NCBI GenBank assembly: GCA_029053015.1
Contig: JAIDHX010000049.1
Span: forward strand, 1-64,000
Length of the DNA stretch: 64,000 nt
Origin: Lachnospiraceae bacterium
GTDB lineage: Bacteria; Bacillota; Clostridia; Lachnospirales; Lachnospiraceae
Reading direction: 5' to 3'
Shown: positions 26,408-34,898 of the stretch, in pieces
How positions within the stretch are numbered: the first letter of the stretch is position 1
Layout: every line of letters begins with the position of its first letter
Notes under the pieces: generated by a model
Told to the model about the DNA's origin: nothing
The model's database searches: none
What the model saw: the letters and a program-made list of their open reading frames with translations, nothing else
Translations under genes and position numbers: made by a program

Positions 26408-27718
26408 TCAGCTTACCACTCCTTTTATCAGGCTTCTCTTTTCCGGCTCTTCATCGGTTATCCGATAAGCGCGCAAAAGCCGCTCCGCCGCCGCTTCCAG
26501 TTTTTTGCCGTCATTTGCATACAGGATGGCCAGCGTATCGCCGGAAACAACACTGTCTCCCACTTTTTTTTGCAGCATGATTCCCACGGAAAGGTCTATA
26601 CTGCTTTCCTTGGTCTCCCTGCCGCCGCCTAAAAGCAGGGAACAGATGCCGACCTCTTCACATTCGATATGTCCTACAAAGCCGTCCCTGTCAGCTTTTA
26701 TTTCTTTTTCAAGAGAAGCTTTCGGCAAAAGCGACGTATCATAGACTGCCGCAGAATCGCCTCCTTGCGCTTCCACAAATTCCGCCAGTTTTCGTAACGC
26801 GCTGCCATCCTCTATCACGGCAAGCAGTTTCTTTCTTGCCTCTTCTTCTGTTTCTGCTTTTTTGCCCAAAAGCAGCATCTGTGTGCCGAGTGTCAGGCAA
26901 AGCTCCAGAAAATCTGCGGGTCCCCTGCCCTGAAGCGTTTCAATTGCCTCCTTCACTTCAAGCGCATTTCCGACTGCAAAGCCTAAGGGCTGATCCATAT
27001 CCGATACGACTGCAACACACTTTTTATCCGCGCCGTTTCCAATCTTAACCATCTCTCTTGCAAGGGCAAAGGAATCCTTCTCCGCTTTCATAAACGCGCC
27101 GCTTCCTGTCTTCACATCAAGCACGATGGCGTCAGCGCCGGCCGCCAGCTTTTTACTCATAATGGAGCTTGCAATCAGAGACATATTGTCCACAGTCGCC
27201 GTCACATCCCTAAGCGCATAGAGCTTTTTATCCGCAGGCGCCAAATCCGCAGTCTGTCCCATAATGGAGATACCGATGCGGTTTACATTCTCAATAAATT
27301 TCTGTGCGGGAATGCTTGTGGAAAAACCGGAAAAGCTTTCCAGTTTGTCAATCGTGCCTCCGGTGTGTCCAAGCCCCCTGCCGCTCATCTTTGCCACAGG
27401 AATACCGCAGGCGGCTGCCATGGGCGCAAGCGCCAGAGAAGTCTTGTCCCCAACGCCGCCAGTGGAATGTTTATCCACCTTAATCCCATCGATTGCCTTT
27501 AAATTCAGCACTTCCCCGCTGTCACGCATTGCCATTGTGAGGGACAGGGTTTCCTCCTCGTTCATGCCCTGAAAATAGATTGCCATCATCATGGCTGACA
27601 TCTGGTAATCCGGTATACGCCCGTTTGTATAGCCCTCTACCATAAATCCGATTTCTTCGCCTGTGAGCGTCCCACCGTTTCTTTTTTTGACAATTAAATC
27701 ACTCATTCTCATATTCAT
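26408..27718 (-). CDS. pdp: Pyrimidine-nucleoside phosphorylase
   Basis: A 436-residue enzyme that splits uridine, deoxyuridine and thymidine to base plus (deoxy)ribose-1-phosphate. The phosphate/substrate blocks KHSTGGVGDKTSLALAPM, SGRGLGHTGGTIDKLES and the KTGSGAFMK segment are diagnostic for the thymidine/pyrimidine phosphorylase family, and the length is typical. A GGGGGT site precedes the first ATG; a second ATG lies two codons later. It begins 14 bases after the ABC permease gene, and its relation to the permease is unclear. Confidence 0.96.
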   Translation of the reverse strand: MNMRMSDLIVKKRNGGTLTGEEIGFMVEGYTNGRIPDYQMSAMMMAIYFQGMNEEETLSLTMAMRDSGEVLNLKAIDGIKVDKHSTGGVGDKTSLALAPMAAACGIPVAKMSGRGLGHTGGTIDKLESFSGFSTSIPAQKFIENVNRIGISIMGQTADLAPADKKLYALRDVTATVDNMSLIASSIMSKKLAAGADAIVLDVKTGSGAFMKAEKDSFALAREMVKIGNGADKKCVAVVSDMDQPLGFAVGNALEVKEAIETLQGRGPADFLELCLTLGTQMLLLGKKAETEEEARKKLLAVIEDGSALRKLAEFVEAQGGDSAAVYDTSLLPKASLEKEIKADRDGFVGHIECEEVGICSLLLGGGRETKESSIDLSVGIMLQKKVGDSVVSGDTLAILYANDGKKLEAAAERLLRAYRITDEEPEKRSLIKGVVS

Positions 27719-27732
27719 ACGCTTTTACCCCC

Positions 27733-30700
27733 TTAATCCACGGATTTTAAAGACTCCGCCATATTAATGCGGTTTAATTTGCCCGTCATCATTCTGTTGA
27801 CAAGCCACGCAAATACAAAGGTCAAAATAATACTGTAAAAATAACTGGTCCACTGGATATGGACGTCAAAGGATACCATATCAATTTTTGCCTCCTGCAT
27901 AACAAACGCATGCAATAGTTTTCCCAAAAACAATCCTACCACGCAGCCGATACCTGCCAGTACCGTATTTTCCCGAAATACATACTGTGCCGTTTCTCTT
28001 TGATAAAAGCCCAGCACCTTTATGGTTGCAATTTCGCGGAGACGCTCCGTGATATTGATGTTGTTCAGATTGTACAGCACAATAAAAGCCAGCGCCGCAG
28101 CACACAAAATAATCACCACCACCACATAATCCAGATTACCCATCATACTGGTAAATCGTTCCTTGAAATCTTCATTGACCGATACAGTCGATATATTTTC
28201 TGCCTGCATGACGGCTGCGGCTGTCTGATGCAAATCTGCTTCCTCAGGGACATTGGCATACAGCGTTTTGTAGTCCGGCACCCCTATCTGCTCTTCATAA
28301 GTCTCAGGGGCAATATAAATATAGTTATATACAAAATTTTCACAGATGCCGGATATGGTAACACGAATGGCGTTCCTGTCCTCGTCATAAAGCCATATTT
28401 CATCGCCGATGCCTACTTTATAATTATCCGCAATTTGGTTGGCGATTACGGCTTCCCCCGCCTTTGGATATTCGATGGGTTTACCGCTTCCTGTATGCAG
28501 GCTGATAAAACCATCCAGGTTTTCCGGTTCCTGAATCACCACCAGATTGACAGATTTTATCTGCCCTGCAATTTCCAAATCCAGAGTCGTTTCATAAGCC
28601 GGAAGATAGGTAAGTCCGTATTCTTCTATGACCCGAATCGCTTCTTTTTCCTTATCCGCCCTGTAATCCTCCTGTAAGGAAATACTCAGGTCATACACAT
28701 GGATTTCCTCATACTGCTTTCTTGCAATATTTTTAATGGAATCCTTAATACCGAAACCTGTCACCAGAAGCGCCGTACAGCCGCTGATGCCGATTATCAT
28801 CATAAAGAACCGTTTTTTATACCGGAATACATTTCTGACAGATACCTTTTGCAGGAAGTTTAACCGTTTCCACACAAGGGATACGCGCTCCAGAAAAACC
28901 CTTTTTCCCGCCTTCGGCGCTTTGGGACGCATAAGGCTCGCCGCAACCTCCTTAAACTCCTGACGACAGGAAAACCATGTGGTACCCATCGTACAGCAGA
29001 TTGCCACAATCAGGGATATCAGCGCCAGTTTCGCGTCAAATACATAATAAAAGCTGCCCAGACGGTACATAATCTTATATACCACCCAAATTACATAGGG
29101 AAGCATAATCGTACCGACAAAAAAGCCCGCCACACTTCCTATCAACGCAGCGCTTCCGGAATAGAAAAGATATTTTCCCATAATGGACGCCTCGCTATAG
29201 CCCAGCGCTTTTAAAACACCTATCTGCGTCCGCTGTTCCTCTACCATCCGGTTCATGGTCGTCATGCATACCAGTGCCGCCACCAGAAAAAAGAACACGG
29301 GAAATACATTGGCAATACCATCTATAATACTGGAATCATTTTCAAAACAGGCATAGCCCACATTGGTGTCCCTTCCCAGCACATAAGTATCGGGCGTTTT
29401 GATATCCTCTATTTCTGCCCTTGCGTCGGCAAGCTTCTCCTCTGCATCCGCAATCTCTGTCTCAAATTCCTCGTAAGCATCATTGTATTCCTGCCAGCCG
29501 TCGGCAAGCTCTTCCTTCGCATCTAACAGCTCCTGCCTCGCATCGGCAAGCTCTTCTTCTGCTTCTGCAATCTCTTTCTCCGCTTCCGCAAGTTCCCTGC
29601 GATTATCCGCAAGCTCTTTCTTTGCCGTTTCTATTTCTTCCCTTGCAGCCACAAGCGCTGCCTCTCCCATCGCAAACTGCTGTTTTGCCTGCAAAAGCTC
29701 CTGTTCTGCTGCGGCAAGCTGTGCCGCTATCTGCGGAACTTGTGCATAAGCGCCGTATTCCTGCCGCATGGCCTCTAACGCAGCTTCACTTTCCGCTATC
29801 TTTTCTCCTGCCGCCGCAAGCTCTGCTTCTCTTTCTGCAAGTTCCGCTTCCGCTTCTTCTATCTGCTTTTCGCCGTCCGCAAGCTGCTTTCTGCCATCTG
29901 CAAGCTGTTTTCTGCTGTCTGCAAGCTGTTCTTCCCCATCGGCAAGTTCAGCCTCCCCGTCCGCAATTTTTTCCTCTGCTTCCTCCAGTTCTTTTCTCGC
30001 GTCAAGCAGTTCTGTCTCCGCCTCTTCTTTTTTGTCTGCAAGCTCTGTTTCTGCATCCGCCAGTTCTTCGTTCGCCTCTTTTAAAACAGCGTCATACCTG
30101 CGCTGTCCCTGCTCTTCACAATAGCTCTCCCAAACAGCTTTTTTCTCCTCAATAAACGATTCATATTCTTTTGAATATATAAGATAATCCGTATCAAATT
30201 TCACAAAAATTTCCGTATAGTAATCCATCTGGAACCCTTCCGGAAGCAAATACATAAATCCGCTTACCCGGCCGTTTCCAAGGGAGGTATTTCCTCTCTC
30301 AAACTGAATATAGTAAGGCGCCTGCACAATGCCGGTAATGGTATATTCCCTGTATGTAAAGTGATCAAGATCTTCCTCACTATTGCTTTCAGCAAGAATC
30401 ACTTTGCTTCCGATGGCGCTTTCCCCATAAAGATTGCCGTCCACCACACATTCGTCGCCGCTTTCCGGAAGCCTTCCTGCCGTAAGCACCACTTTATTGA
30501 TCTTCTCCGAAAGAGAGTGCGCTTTTATGACGCTTTCATTCCCCTGTTCATTGATAAAAATAATGTCCACCGACAATGCGCCTTCCACTGCTCTTACCCC
30601 GTCTTTTGCGGCAAGCGCTTCCACATCTTCCTCCTCAAAGCCAAGCGTGGACAAAAGCCGGTAATCAAAAAGCTGCGCCTCTGACAGATAGTTGTCCGCA

Positions 30701-30840
30701 GACACGACCATGGAATCCATTGTCACTTTCAGTCCTGAAAAAAATCCCACTCCCAGTGCGACAATTGCCAGAATTGCCAGGTACCGTCCAAGGCTTTGTT
30801 TAATTTCACGCAATGTTGTCTTTACCATCATGGATTTCAT
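27733..30840 (-). CDS. FtsX-like ABC transporter permease with a long coiled-coil insertion
   Basis: A 1035-residue permease. TM1 (about residues 18-38) is followed by a MacB-like extracytoplasmic region. About 245 residues (roughly 237-480) of almost pure heptad sequence come next, rich in Glu/Ala/Lys/Leu with repeats such as QLADGRK. Three FtsX-type helices begin near residue 500 (FPVFFFLVAALVCM). A second periplasmic-like domain and a final FtsX domain follow (ITERLREIATIKVLGFYQRE). The long coil probably projects outside the membrane, as in other Firmicute FtsX-like exporters. The ATPase is the next gene upstream. Substrate unknown. Confidence 0.88.
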   Translation of the reverse strand: MKSMMVKTTLREIKQSLGRYLAILAIVALGVGFFSGLKVTMDSMVVSADNYLSEAQLFDYRLLSTLGFEEEDVEALAAKDGVRAVEGALSVDIIFINEQGNESVIKAHSLSEKINKVVLTAGRLPESGDECVVDGNLYGESAIGSKVILAESNSEEDLDHFTYREYTITGIVQAPYYIQFERGNTSLGNGRVSGFMYLLPEGFQMDYYTEIFVKFDTDYLIYSKEYESFIEEKKAVWESYCEEQGQRRYDAVLKEANEELADAETELADKKEEAETELLDARKELEEAEEKIADGEAELADGEEQLADSRKQLADGRKQLADGEKQIEEAEAELAEREAELAAAGEKIAESEAALEAMRQEYGAYAQVPQIAAQLAAAEQELLQAKQQFAMGEAALVAAREEIETAKKELADNRRELAEAEKEIAEAEEELADARQELLDAKEELADGWQEYNDAYEEFETEIADAEEKLADARAEIEDIKTPDTYVLGRDTNVGYACFENDSSIIDGIANVFPVFFFLVAALVCMTTMNRMVEEQRTQIGVLKALGYSEASIMGKYLFYSGSAALIGSVAGFFVGTIMLPYVIWVVYKIMYRLGSFYYVFDAKLALISLIVAICCTMGTTWFSCRQEFKEVAASLMRPKAPKAGKRVFLERVSLVWKRLNFLQKVSVRNVFRYKKRFFMMIIGISGCTALLVTGFGIKDSIKNIARKQYEEIHVYDLSISLQEDYRADKEKEAIRVIEEYGLTYLPAYETTLDLEIAGQIKSVNLVVIQEPENLDGFISLHTGSGKPIEYPKAGEAVIANQIADNYKVGIGDEIWLYDEDRNAIRVTISGICENFVYNYIYIAPETYEEQIGVPDYKTLYANVPEEADLHQTAAAVMQAENISTVSVNEDFKERFTSMMGNLDYVVVVIILCAAALAFIVLYNLNNINITERLREIATIKVLGFYQRETAQYVFRENTVLAGIGCVVGLFLGKLLHAFVMQEAKIDMVSFDVHIQWTSYFYSIILTFVFAWLVNRMMTGKLNRINMAESLKSVD
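29866..29949. repeat. Four tandem 21-base repeats inside the permease coiled coil
   Basis: Units at 29866-29886, 29887-29907, 29908-29928 and 29929-29949 each encode one heptad of the type QLADGxK. The first three share the ending GCAAGCTG on the plus strand; the fourth is more diverged. Such repeats can change in copy number by slippage without shifting the frame. Confidence 0.8.
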
Positions 30841-30861
30841 AGGCGTATCCCTGTCACTTCC

Positions 30862-31566
30862 TTACCATTCGATTTCTTCCACATTTACGATGTTTTTGTT
30901 GAGAACCATACTTTTCACGGTGCCGCTCTTTACCGTAATGATTCTGTCCGCCATGGCGGTAAGCGCCTGGTTATGCGTAATCACAATCACAGTGCGTCCC
31001 TTTTCCCTGCAGGTATCCTGCAAAAGCTTCAATACCGCCTTTCCCGTATTGTAATCCAGTGCTCCCGTAGGCTCGTCGCACAAAAGCAGCTTCGGATTTT
31101 TGGCAAGCGCCCTTGCTATGGCAACTCTCTGCTGCTCGCCGCCGGAAAGCTGTGCCGGAAAGTTCGCCATACGATCTTTCAGTCCCACCTCGTCAAGCAC
31201 TTCGGCTGCATCCAAGGGGTCTTTGCATATCTGTGCCGCAAGCTCCACATTTTCAAGCGCCGTCAGATTCTGCACCAGATTGTAAAACTGGAACACAAAC
31301 CCTACGTCATGCCGCCTGTAGGTCGTAAGCTGTTTCTTTTTGTATGCCGAAATTTCCTCCCCGTCCAGAAAAACTTGTCCGCCCGTAAGGGTGTCCATTC
31401 CTCCTAAAATATTGAGAATCGTTGTTTTTCCCGCGCCGGATGCGCCCACGACAACACAGAACTCGCCCTTTCCGATTTCAAAATTGACGTCATGAAGCGC
31501 CTGAATAGACACCTCACCGGTTTTATAAATTTTACTCACGTTTCGAAATTCCACAAAAGCACTCAT
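30862..31566 (-). CDS. ABC transporter ATP-binding protein (MacB/LolD type)
   Basis: A 234-residue ATPase. Walker [11 protein letters not shown]-loop in [10 protein letters not shown], signature LSGGEQQR, Walker [13 protein letters not shown] and the H-loop in VIVITHN are all intact. The sequence type and length match the MacB/LolD/SalX subgroup that pairs with FtsX-like permeases, here the gene 21 bases downstream. Its ATG overlaps the stop of the Lgt-like gene as ATGA, so these genes are translationally coupled. Confidence 0.95.
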   Translation of the reverse strand: MSAFVEFRNVSKIYKTGEVSIQALHDVNFEIGKGEFCVVVGASGAGKTTILNILGGMDTLTGGQVFLDGEEISAYKKKQLTTYRRHDVGFVFQFYNLVQNLTALENVELAAQICKDPLDAAEVLDEVGLKDRMANFPAQLSGGEQQRVAIARALAKNPKLLLCDEPTGALDYNTGKAVLKLLQDTCREKGRTVIVITHNQALTAMADRIITVKSGTVKSMVLNKNIVNVEEIEW

Positions 31567-32318
31567 TCTTTTTCCACGCTCCTTTTTCTGAATAAAAGAA
31601 CTCCCGTAGCCAAAATAAACAAGGAGATAAACTGTGATGTGGAGAGGAAACCTATCGCACCTCTGTAGTCATTCCTGAAAAATTCTATGATAAATCTGCC
31701 AATGCTGTACAAAATCAGATACAAGGCTCCGACCTGTCCCTTCGCCCGTTCTTTTTTGGCGTACCAGAATAACAGACCTGCTATCAGAAACATACCTGCC
31801 GCAGAAAAAAGCTGGGTTGGAATCAGCTTCACACCATTCGGCGCATAGTCGGAATGGGTAAACGCGATTCCCACAAAGGAATTCGTCTCCCGCCCATAAC
31901 AGCAGCCCGCCATAAAACAGCCAATACGTCCAAAGCCCTGCGCCACCGCCACACTGGGCAGCACAATATCAAAATAATCCCAGAAATTAAGCTTTTTTAA
32001 CCGGCAGTATGCGATCACCGCCAGCACGCCGCCGATGATGCCGCCGTAAACCACAAAACCGCTTCCCGTCAGATGCCGCAGAGGATCTTGCAGAAAACTC
32101 CGCCATTCTACAATACAGAACAGCACCTTTGCACTTGCAAAGCCAAATAACACACATATTACAGTGATCGGATACAACGCGTCCGCGTTTATGTTACGCT
32201 TTTTAGCCCTTGCCTCCGCGATAAACAGCGCTGCCAGAACACCGATTGCAATCATAAGACCGTAGCTGTGAACGGTAAAGGGTCCGATGGAAAATAAATC
32301 ATTGTACATTTGCTTCAT
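31563..32318 (-). CDS. Divergent prolipoprotein diacylglyceryl transferase (Lgt-family) homologue
   Basis: A 251-residue membrane protein of the Lgt family, with about seven helices beginning HSYGLMIAIGVLAALFIAE. True Lgt attaches diacylglycerol to the lipobox cysteine of pre-lipoproteins. The backbone motifs align, but several residues differ from the E. coli enzyme: FHGGLIG reads VYGGIIG, and GRLGNFINGELWGR reads GRIGCFMAGCCYGR. The two arginines (GRIG and IEFFRN) are kept. This looks like the second, cysteine-rich Lgt clade seen in some Clostridia, and its activity is uncertain. A lipoprotein gene lies immediately upstream. The ATG three codons in is also a possible start. Confidence 0.8.
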   Translation of the reverse strand: MKQMYNDLFSIGPFTVHSYGLMIAIGVLAALFIAEARAKKRNINADALYPITVICVLFGFASAKVLFCIVEWRSFLQDPLRHLTGSGFVVYGGIIGGVLAVIAYCRLKKLNFWDYFDIVLPSVAVAQGFGRIGCFMAGCCYGRETNSFVGIAFTHSDYAPNGVKLIPTQLFSAAGMFLIAGLLFWYAKKERAKGQVGALYLILYSIGRFIIEFFRNDYRGAIGFLSTSQFISLFILATGVLLFRKRSVEKE

Positions 32319-32365
32319 GCCTTTCCTGTCATATTTTTGAAGCAGCCAAGCCGTGCTTACTGCTT

Positions 32366-32395
32366 ATGATAACATGTTTTTTCCGATTATGACTA
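32366..32395 (-). promoter_or_regulatory. Weak candidate promoter upstream of the Lgt-like gene
   Basis: On the minus strand TAGTCA (32390-32395) and TATCAT (32366-32371) are 18 bases apart in the 121-base AT-rich gap between the lipoprotein and Lgt-like genes. The -10 matches at five of six positions, the -35 only partly. I see no terminator in this gap. Confidence 0.35.
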
Positions 32396-32439
32396 TACTT
32401 TTGCACTTTTTTTATATTCTTTTCATAAAAGTGAACCTT

Positions 32440-33651
32440 TCAGTCCGTATAATGCAGCAATGCCAGCGCACAGGTATCCGCTCCGGAATGATCCAGCATA
32501 AGCCGGTAATCGGGATTGGAACCGTCCCCAAGATAAATATAAAAATCCTCCGTGCTGCCGTGGGTAATATAAGCATAAGAATGAATCAGACGCTCTTCTG
32601 CATCATAAAAACAGGTTTCCGAACAGCCCGTTGTACCAAATACCCAGGCATTGTAAAAGCCTTCTTTCTTTTCCAGTGTGCCATCCTCTCTGTAAGAATA
32701 GGTTACTTCAATCACTCTATCCCGATAAGGTTCCCCCATATCCGTTATTGTCCCCTCCGACAAAAAACGGACAAGCTGTCCCTCTCCATTGTATTCATAG
32801 CTTTCTTCATAACCCTCAACACCGCTCCCGTCTCCGTTGTCGCCGTCCTTTGTCACATCAAAACGCCTGTCAGCCCACTCTGCTTCCTCACACGCCGGAA
32901 TTCCAAAACCCTGTACGTAAAGATTGCCTGCCATAGTGTAAAAATAATAAATCCCCGTTCCGCCCTCTGCCGGGTCATCCATATAAACGGTAAGCAGCAA
33001 GGTGCCGTCTTCATCATAATATTCAAAAAAAGGCTTTTCTGCATCCTCCACGCCCCTTGCCGCAAGAAAGGCTTCTTTGTCCTTCTCTCCTGTCAATTCA
33101 CACGATAAAAGGTCCCTGTCGCTAAACTTTCTTTCCGCAAGACTTTCCTCCGTCTCTGCGGGAAACGGCTTCTCCCATGTGGTGATAATATCTTCCCCTT
33201 CCCTTTTCATGGAAAACAGCAAATCTCCACGGCCATACGCGCCGGAGTAAGCTTCCTCCCATTCGTTCTCCATAGAAAAGTCCATTGGAATATCCTCATA
33301 AAAATACACAAATACCTCTCCGCCTCTGGCAGAAACCGTGGTAAGCATTCTTTGTTTTGTCCTGTGGGTACGATTCTCCCCGTCCACCTCTATGTATTCC
33401 CACTCATCTATCGACAAATAGCCATAAAACTTCCCCTGTTCCTCATAGAGAAAAAAATCCATGGTCAGACCGCCCTTGTTCTCAATTTCCCCGTGACGCC
33501 AGTAATGCCCAACCCATTTTTGCAGATTTACTTCCGGTGTTTTATACCTGTTTGCCCACAGATTCTGTTTTGGTTCTTCAGGACTGCCGCAAGCCGCCAT
33601 TCCAAAAATCAGAGCCAGCAGCAATGCCATACGTTTTATTCTCAACTTCAT
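32440..33651 (-). CDS. Putative lipoprotein of unknown function
   Basis: A 403-residue protein beginning with a positively charged segment, a hydrophobic core and a lipobox ending in MAAC (cysteine at about residue 21). It is therefore probably exported and lipid-anchored. The rest is acidic and tyrosine-rich with repeated YYDEDGTLLLTVY- and YSYREDGTLEKKEGFY-like phrases. These resemble the YD-type or MORN-like strand repeats of exported Firmicute proteins, but I cannot name a domain. ATG 33649-33651 is chosen because the signal peptide starts there. A promoter lies 50 bases upstream. Confidence 0.7.
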   Translation of the reverse strand: MKLRIKRMALLLALIFGMAACGSPEEPKQNLWANRYKTPEVNLQKWVGHYWRHGEIENKGGLTMDFFLYEEQGKFYGYLSIDEWEYIEVDGENRTHRTKQRMLTTVSARGGEVFVYFYEDIPMDFSMENEWEEAYSGAYGRGDLLFSMKREGEDIITTWEKPFPAETEESLAERKFSDRDLLSCELTGEKDKEAFLAARGVEDAEKPFFEYYDEDGTLLLTVYMDDPAEGGTGIYYFYTMAGNLYVQGFGIPACEEAEWADRRFDVTKDGDNGDGSGVEGYEESYEYNGEGQLVRFLSEGTITDMGEPYRDRVIEVTYSYREDGTLEKKEGFYNAWVFGTTGCSETCFYDAEERLIHSYAYITHGSTEDFYIYLGDGSNPDYRLMLDHSGADTCALALLHYTD

Positions 33652-33702
33652 CACGATTCTTACCTCTCGGTATCTCTCATTCACATAAATTTTCACCTTA
33701 AA

Positions 33703-33731
33703 AGTATATCAGAAAACCCATTGTCCCACAA
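33703..33731 (-). promoter_or_regulatory. Sigma-A promoter for the lipoprotein gene
   Basis: Minus-strand TTGTGG (33726-33731), a 17-base spacer and TATACT (33703-33708). It is divergent from the plus-strand promoter about 50 bases away. The leader is about 50 bases. Confidence 0.55.
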
Positions 33732-33778
33732 TTACAACATCAAAAATTATCTAAACAAGGAAAAGTTTTTTGAATATA

Positions 33779-33807
33779 TTGAAAAAAATCAAAATCTTGT
33801 CTATAAT
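33779..33807 (+). promoter_or_regulatory. Sigma-A promoter for the DHH phosphoesterase gene
   Basis: TTGAAA (33779-33784), exactly 17 bases, then a perfect TATAAT (33802-33807). Transcription should start near 33814, giving a leader of about 57 bases before the ATG at 33871. Confidence 0.8.
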
Positions 33808-33870
33808 GGAATTTGGTATAGTTTCATCAGGCATTCTGCCTTAAAATAAATTGTGAAAAAGGAGTTTTGT

Positions 33871-34791
33871 ATGAGGTTAATTACACGTTCAGATTTTGAC
33901 GGACTTGCATGTGGCGCACTGTTAAAAGAAGCCGGCATTATCGATCATTGGAAATTTGCACATCCGAAGGATTTACAGGATGGTCTTGTAGAGGTAACTG
34001 AGGACGACTGCCTCGCCAATGTCCCTTATGTGGAAGGCTGCGGCTTGTGGTTCGATCACCACTCCAGCGAGCATGAAAGACTTCAGCTTGCCGGAAAATA
34101 TAAAGGGGAAAGCCGTATTACACCTTCCTGCGCCAGAATTATTTATGAATATTACGGCGGCAGGGAAAGATTCCCGCAGTTTGATGATATGATGGAAGCC
34201 GTTGACAAAGTGGATTCCGGCAACCTAACCATCGACGAGATTCAGAATCCAAAAGGCTGGATTTTAATTGGATATCTGATGGATCCCCGGACAGGACTGG
34301 GACGCTTCCGCAACTTTACCATATCCAATTACCAGCTTATGGAAAAGTTAATCGACGCCTGCCGTACCATGACCACCGATGAAATCCTTTCTTTACCGGA
34401 TATCAAGGAGCGTATTGAAATTTATAACGAGCAGACCGAAAAATTCAAAGAAATGGTAACGGCGCATACGCAGGTAAAAGGCAATGTCATCATTACGGAT
34501 TTGCGCGGCGTTGACCCGATTTATACCGGAAACCGCTTTATGATTTACAGCATGTATCCTGAACAGAACATTTCTGCATGGATTGTCAACGGCAAAGGCG
34601 GCGCAGGCTGCTCTGCCGCAGTGGGCTACAGCATCTTAAACAAAACCTGTGACGTCAATGTAGGAAGCCTTATGCTGAAATACGGCGGCGGCGGTCACAA
34701 AAAAGTCGGCACCTGCCAGTTTACTTCTGAAAACATGGAAGCAGATTTGCCGAAAATGTTAGACGAACTGTGCACGCTTGCAAATCAATAA
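33871..34791 (+). CDS. DHH-family phosphoesterase (exopolyphosphatase-related, COG2404-like)
   Basis: A 306-residue cytoplasmic protein and the only gene on the plus strand. The N-terminal DHH domain shows the metal motifs RSDFDGLACGAL and FDHHSS. The C-terminal DHHA1-type substrate domain carries the GGGGHKKVG loop. The family includes exopolyphosphatases, nanoRNases and c-di-AMP/pApA phosphodiesterases; the length and motifs fit the exopolyphosphatase-related group, but the substrate is not proven. ATG at 33871 is chosen for its AAGGAG site six bases upstream. It has its own promoter and terminator, so it is a single-gene unit. Confidence 0.87.
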   Translation: MRLITRSDFDGLACGALLKEAGIIDHWKFAHPKDLQDGLVEVTEDDCLANVPYVEGCGLWFDHHSSEHERLQLAGKYKGESRITPSCARIIYEYYGGRERFPQFDDMMEAVDKVDSGNLTIDEIQNPKGWILIGYLMDPRTGLGRFRNFTISNYQLMEKLIDACRTMTTDEILSLPDIKERIEIYNEQTEKFKEMVTAHTQVKGNVIITDLRGVDPIYTGNRFMIYSMYPEQNISAWIVNGKGGAGCSAAVGYSILNKTCDVNVGSLMLKYGGGGHKKVGTCQFTSENMEADLPKMLDELCTLANQ

Positions 34792-34809
34792 AATATTTGT
34801 TTAAAAAAC

Positions 34810-34843
34810 ACCCCTGTACTCATATCATTATGAATACAGGGGT
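34810..34843. terminator. Bidirectional intrinsic terminator
   Basis: ACCCCTGTA (34810-34818) and TACAGGGGT (34835-34843) form a nine-pair stem, with a short inner stem in the loop. On the plus strand it is followed by CTCTATTTT, and on the minus strand by GTTTTTTAA. It can end the plus-strand DHH gene and also the minus-strand transcript coming from endonuclease III. Confidence 0.85.
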
Positions 34844-34898
34844 CTCTATTTTACAATAAGTTTCTTCCTTATCTTCTGTGCTGTAAACGCCCATCCTG

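Noticed and set aside
29421..30155. Long plus-strand open frame (244 codons) opposite the permease coiled coil
   Set aside because: It is a by-product of the repetitive Glu/Ala/Leu codons on the minus strand; its protein is a Pro/Leu/Gln run with no ribosome site or fold.
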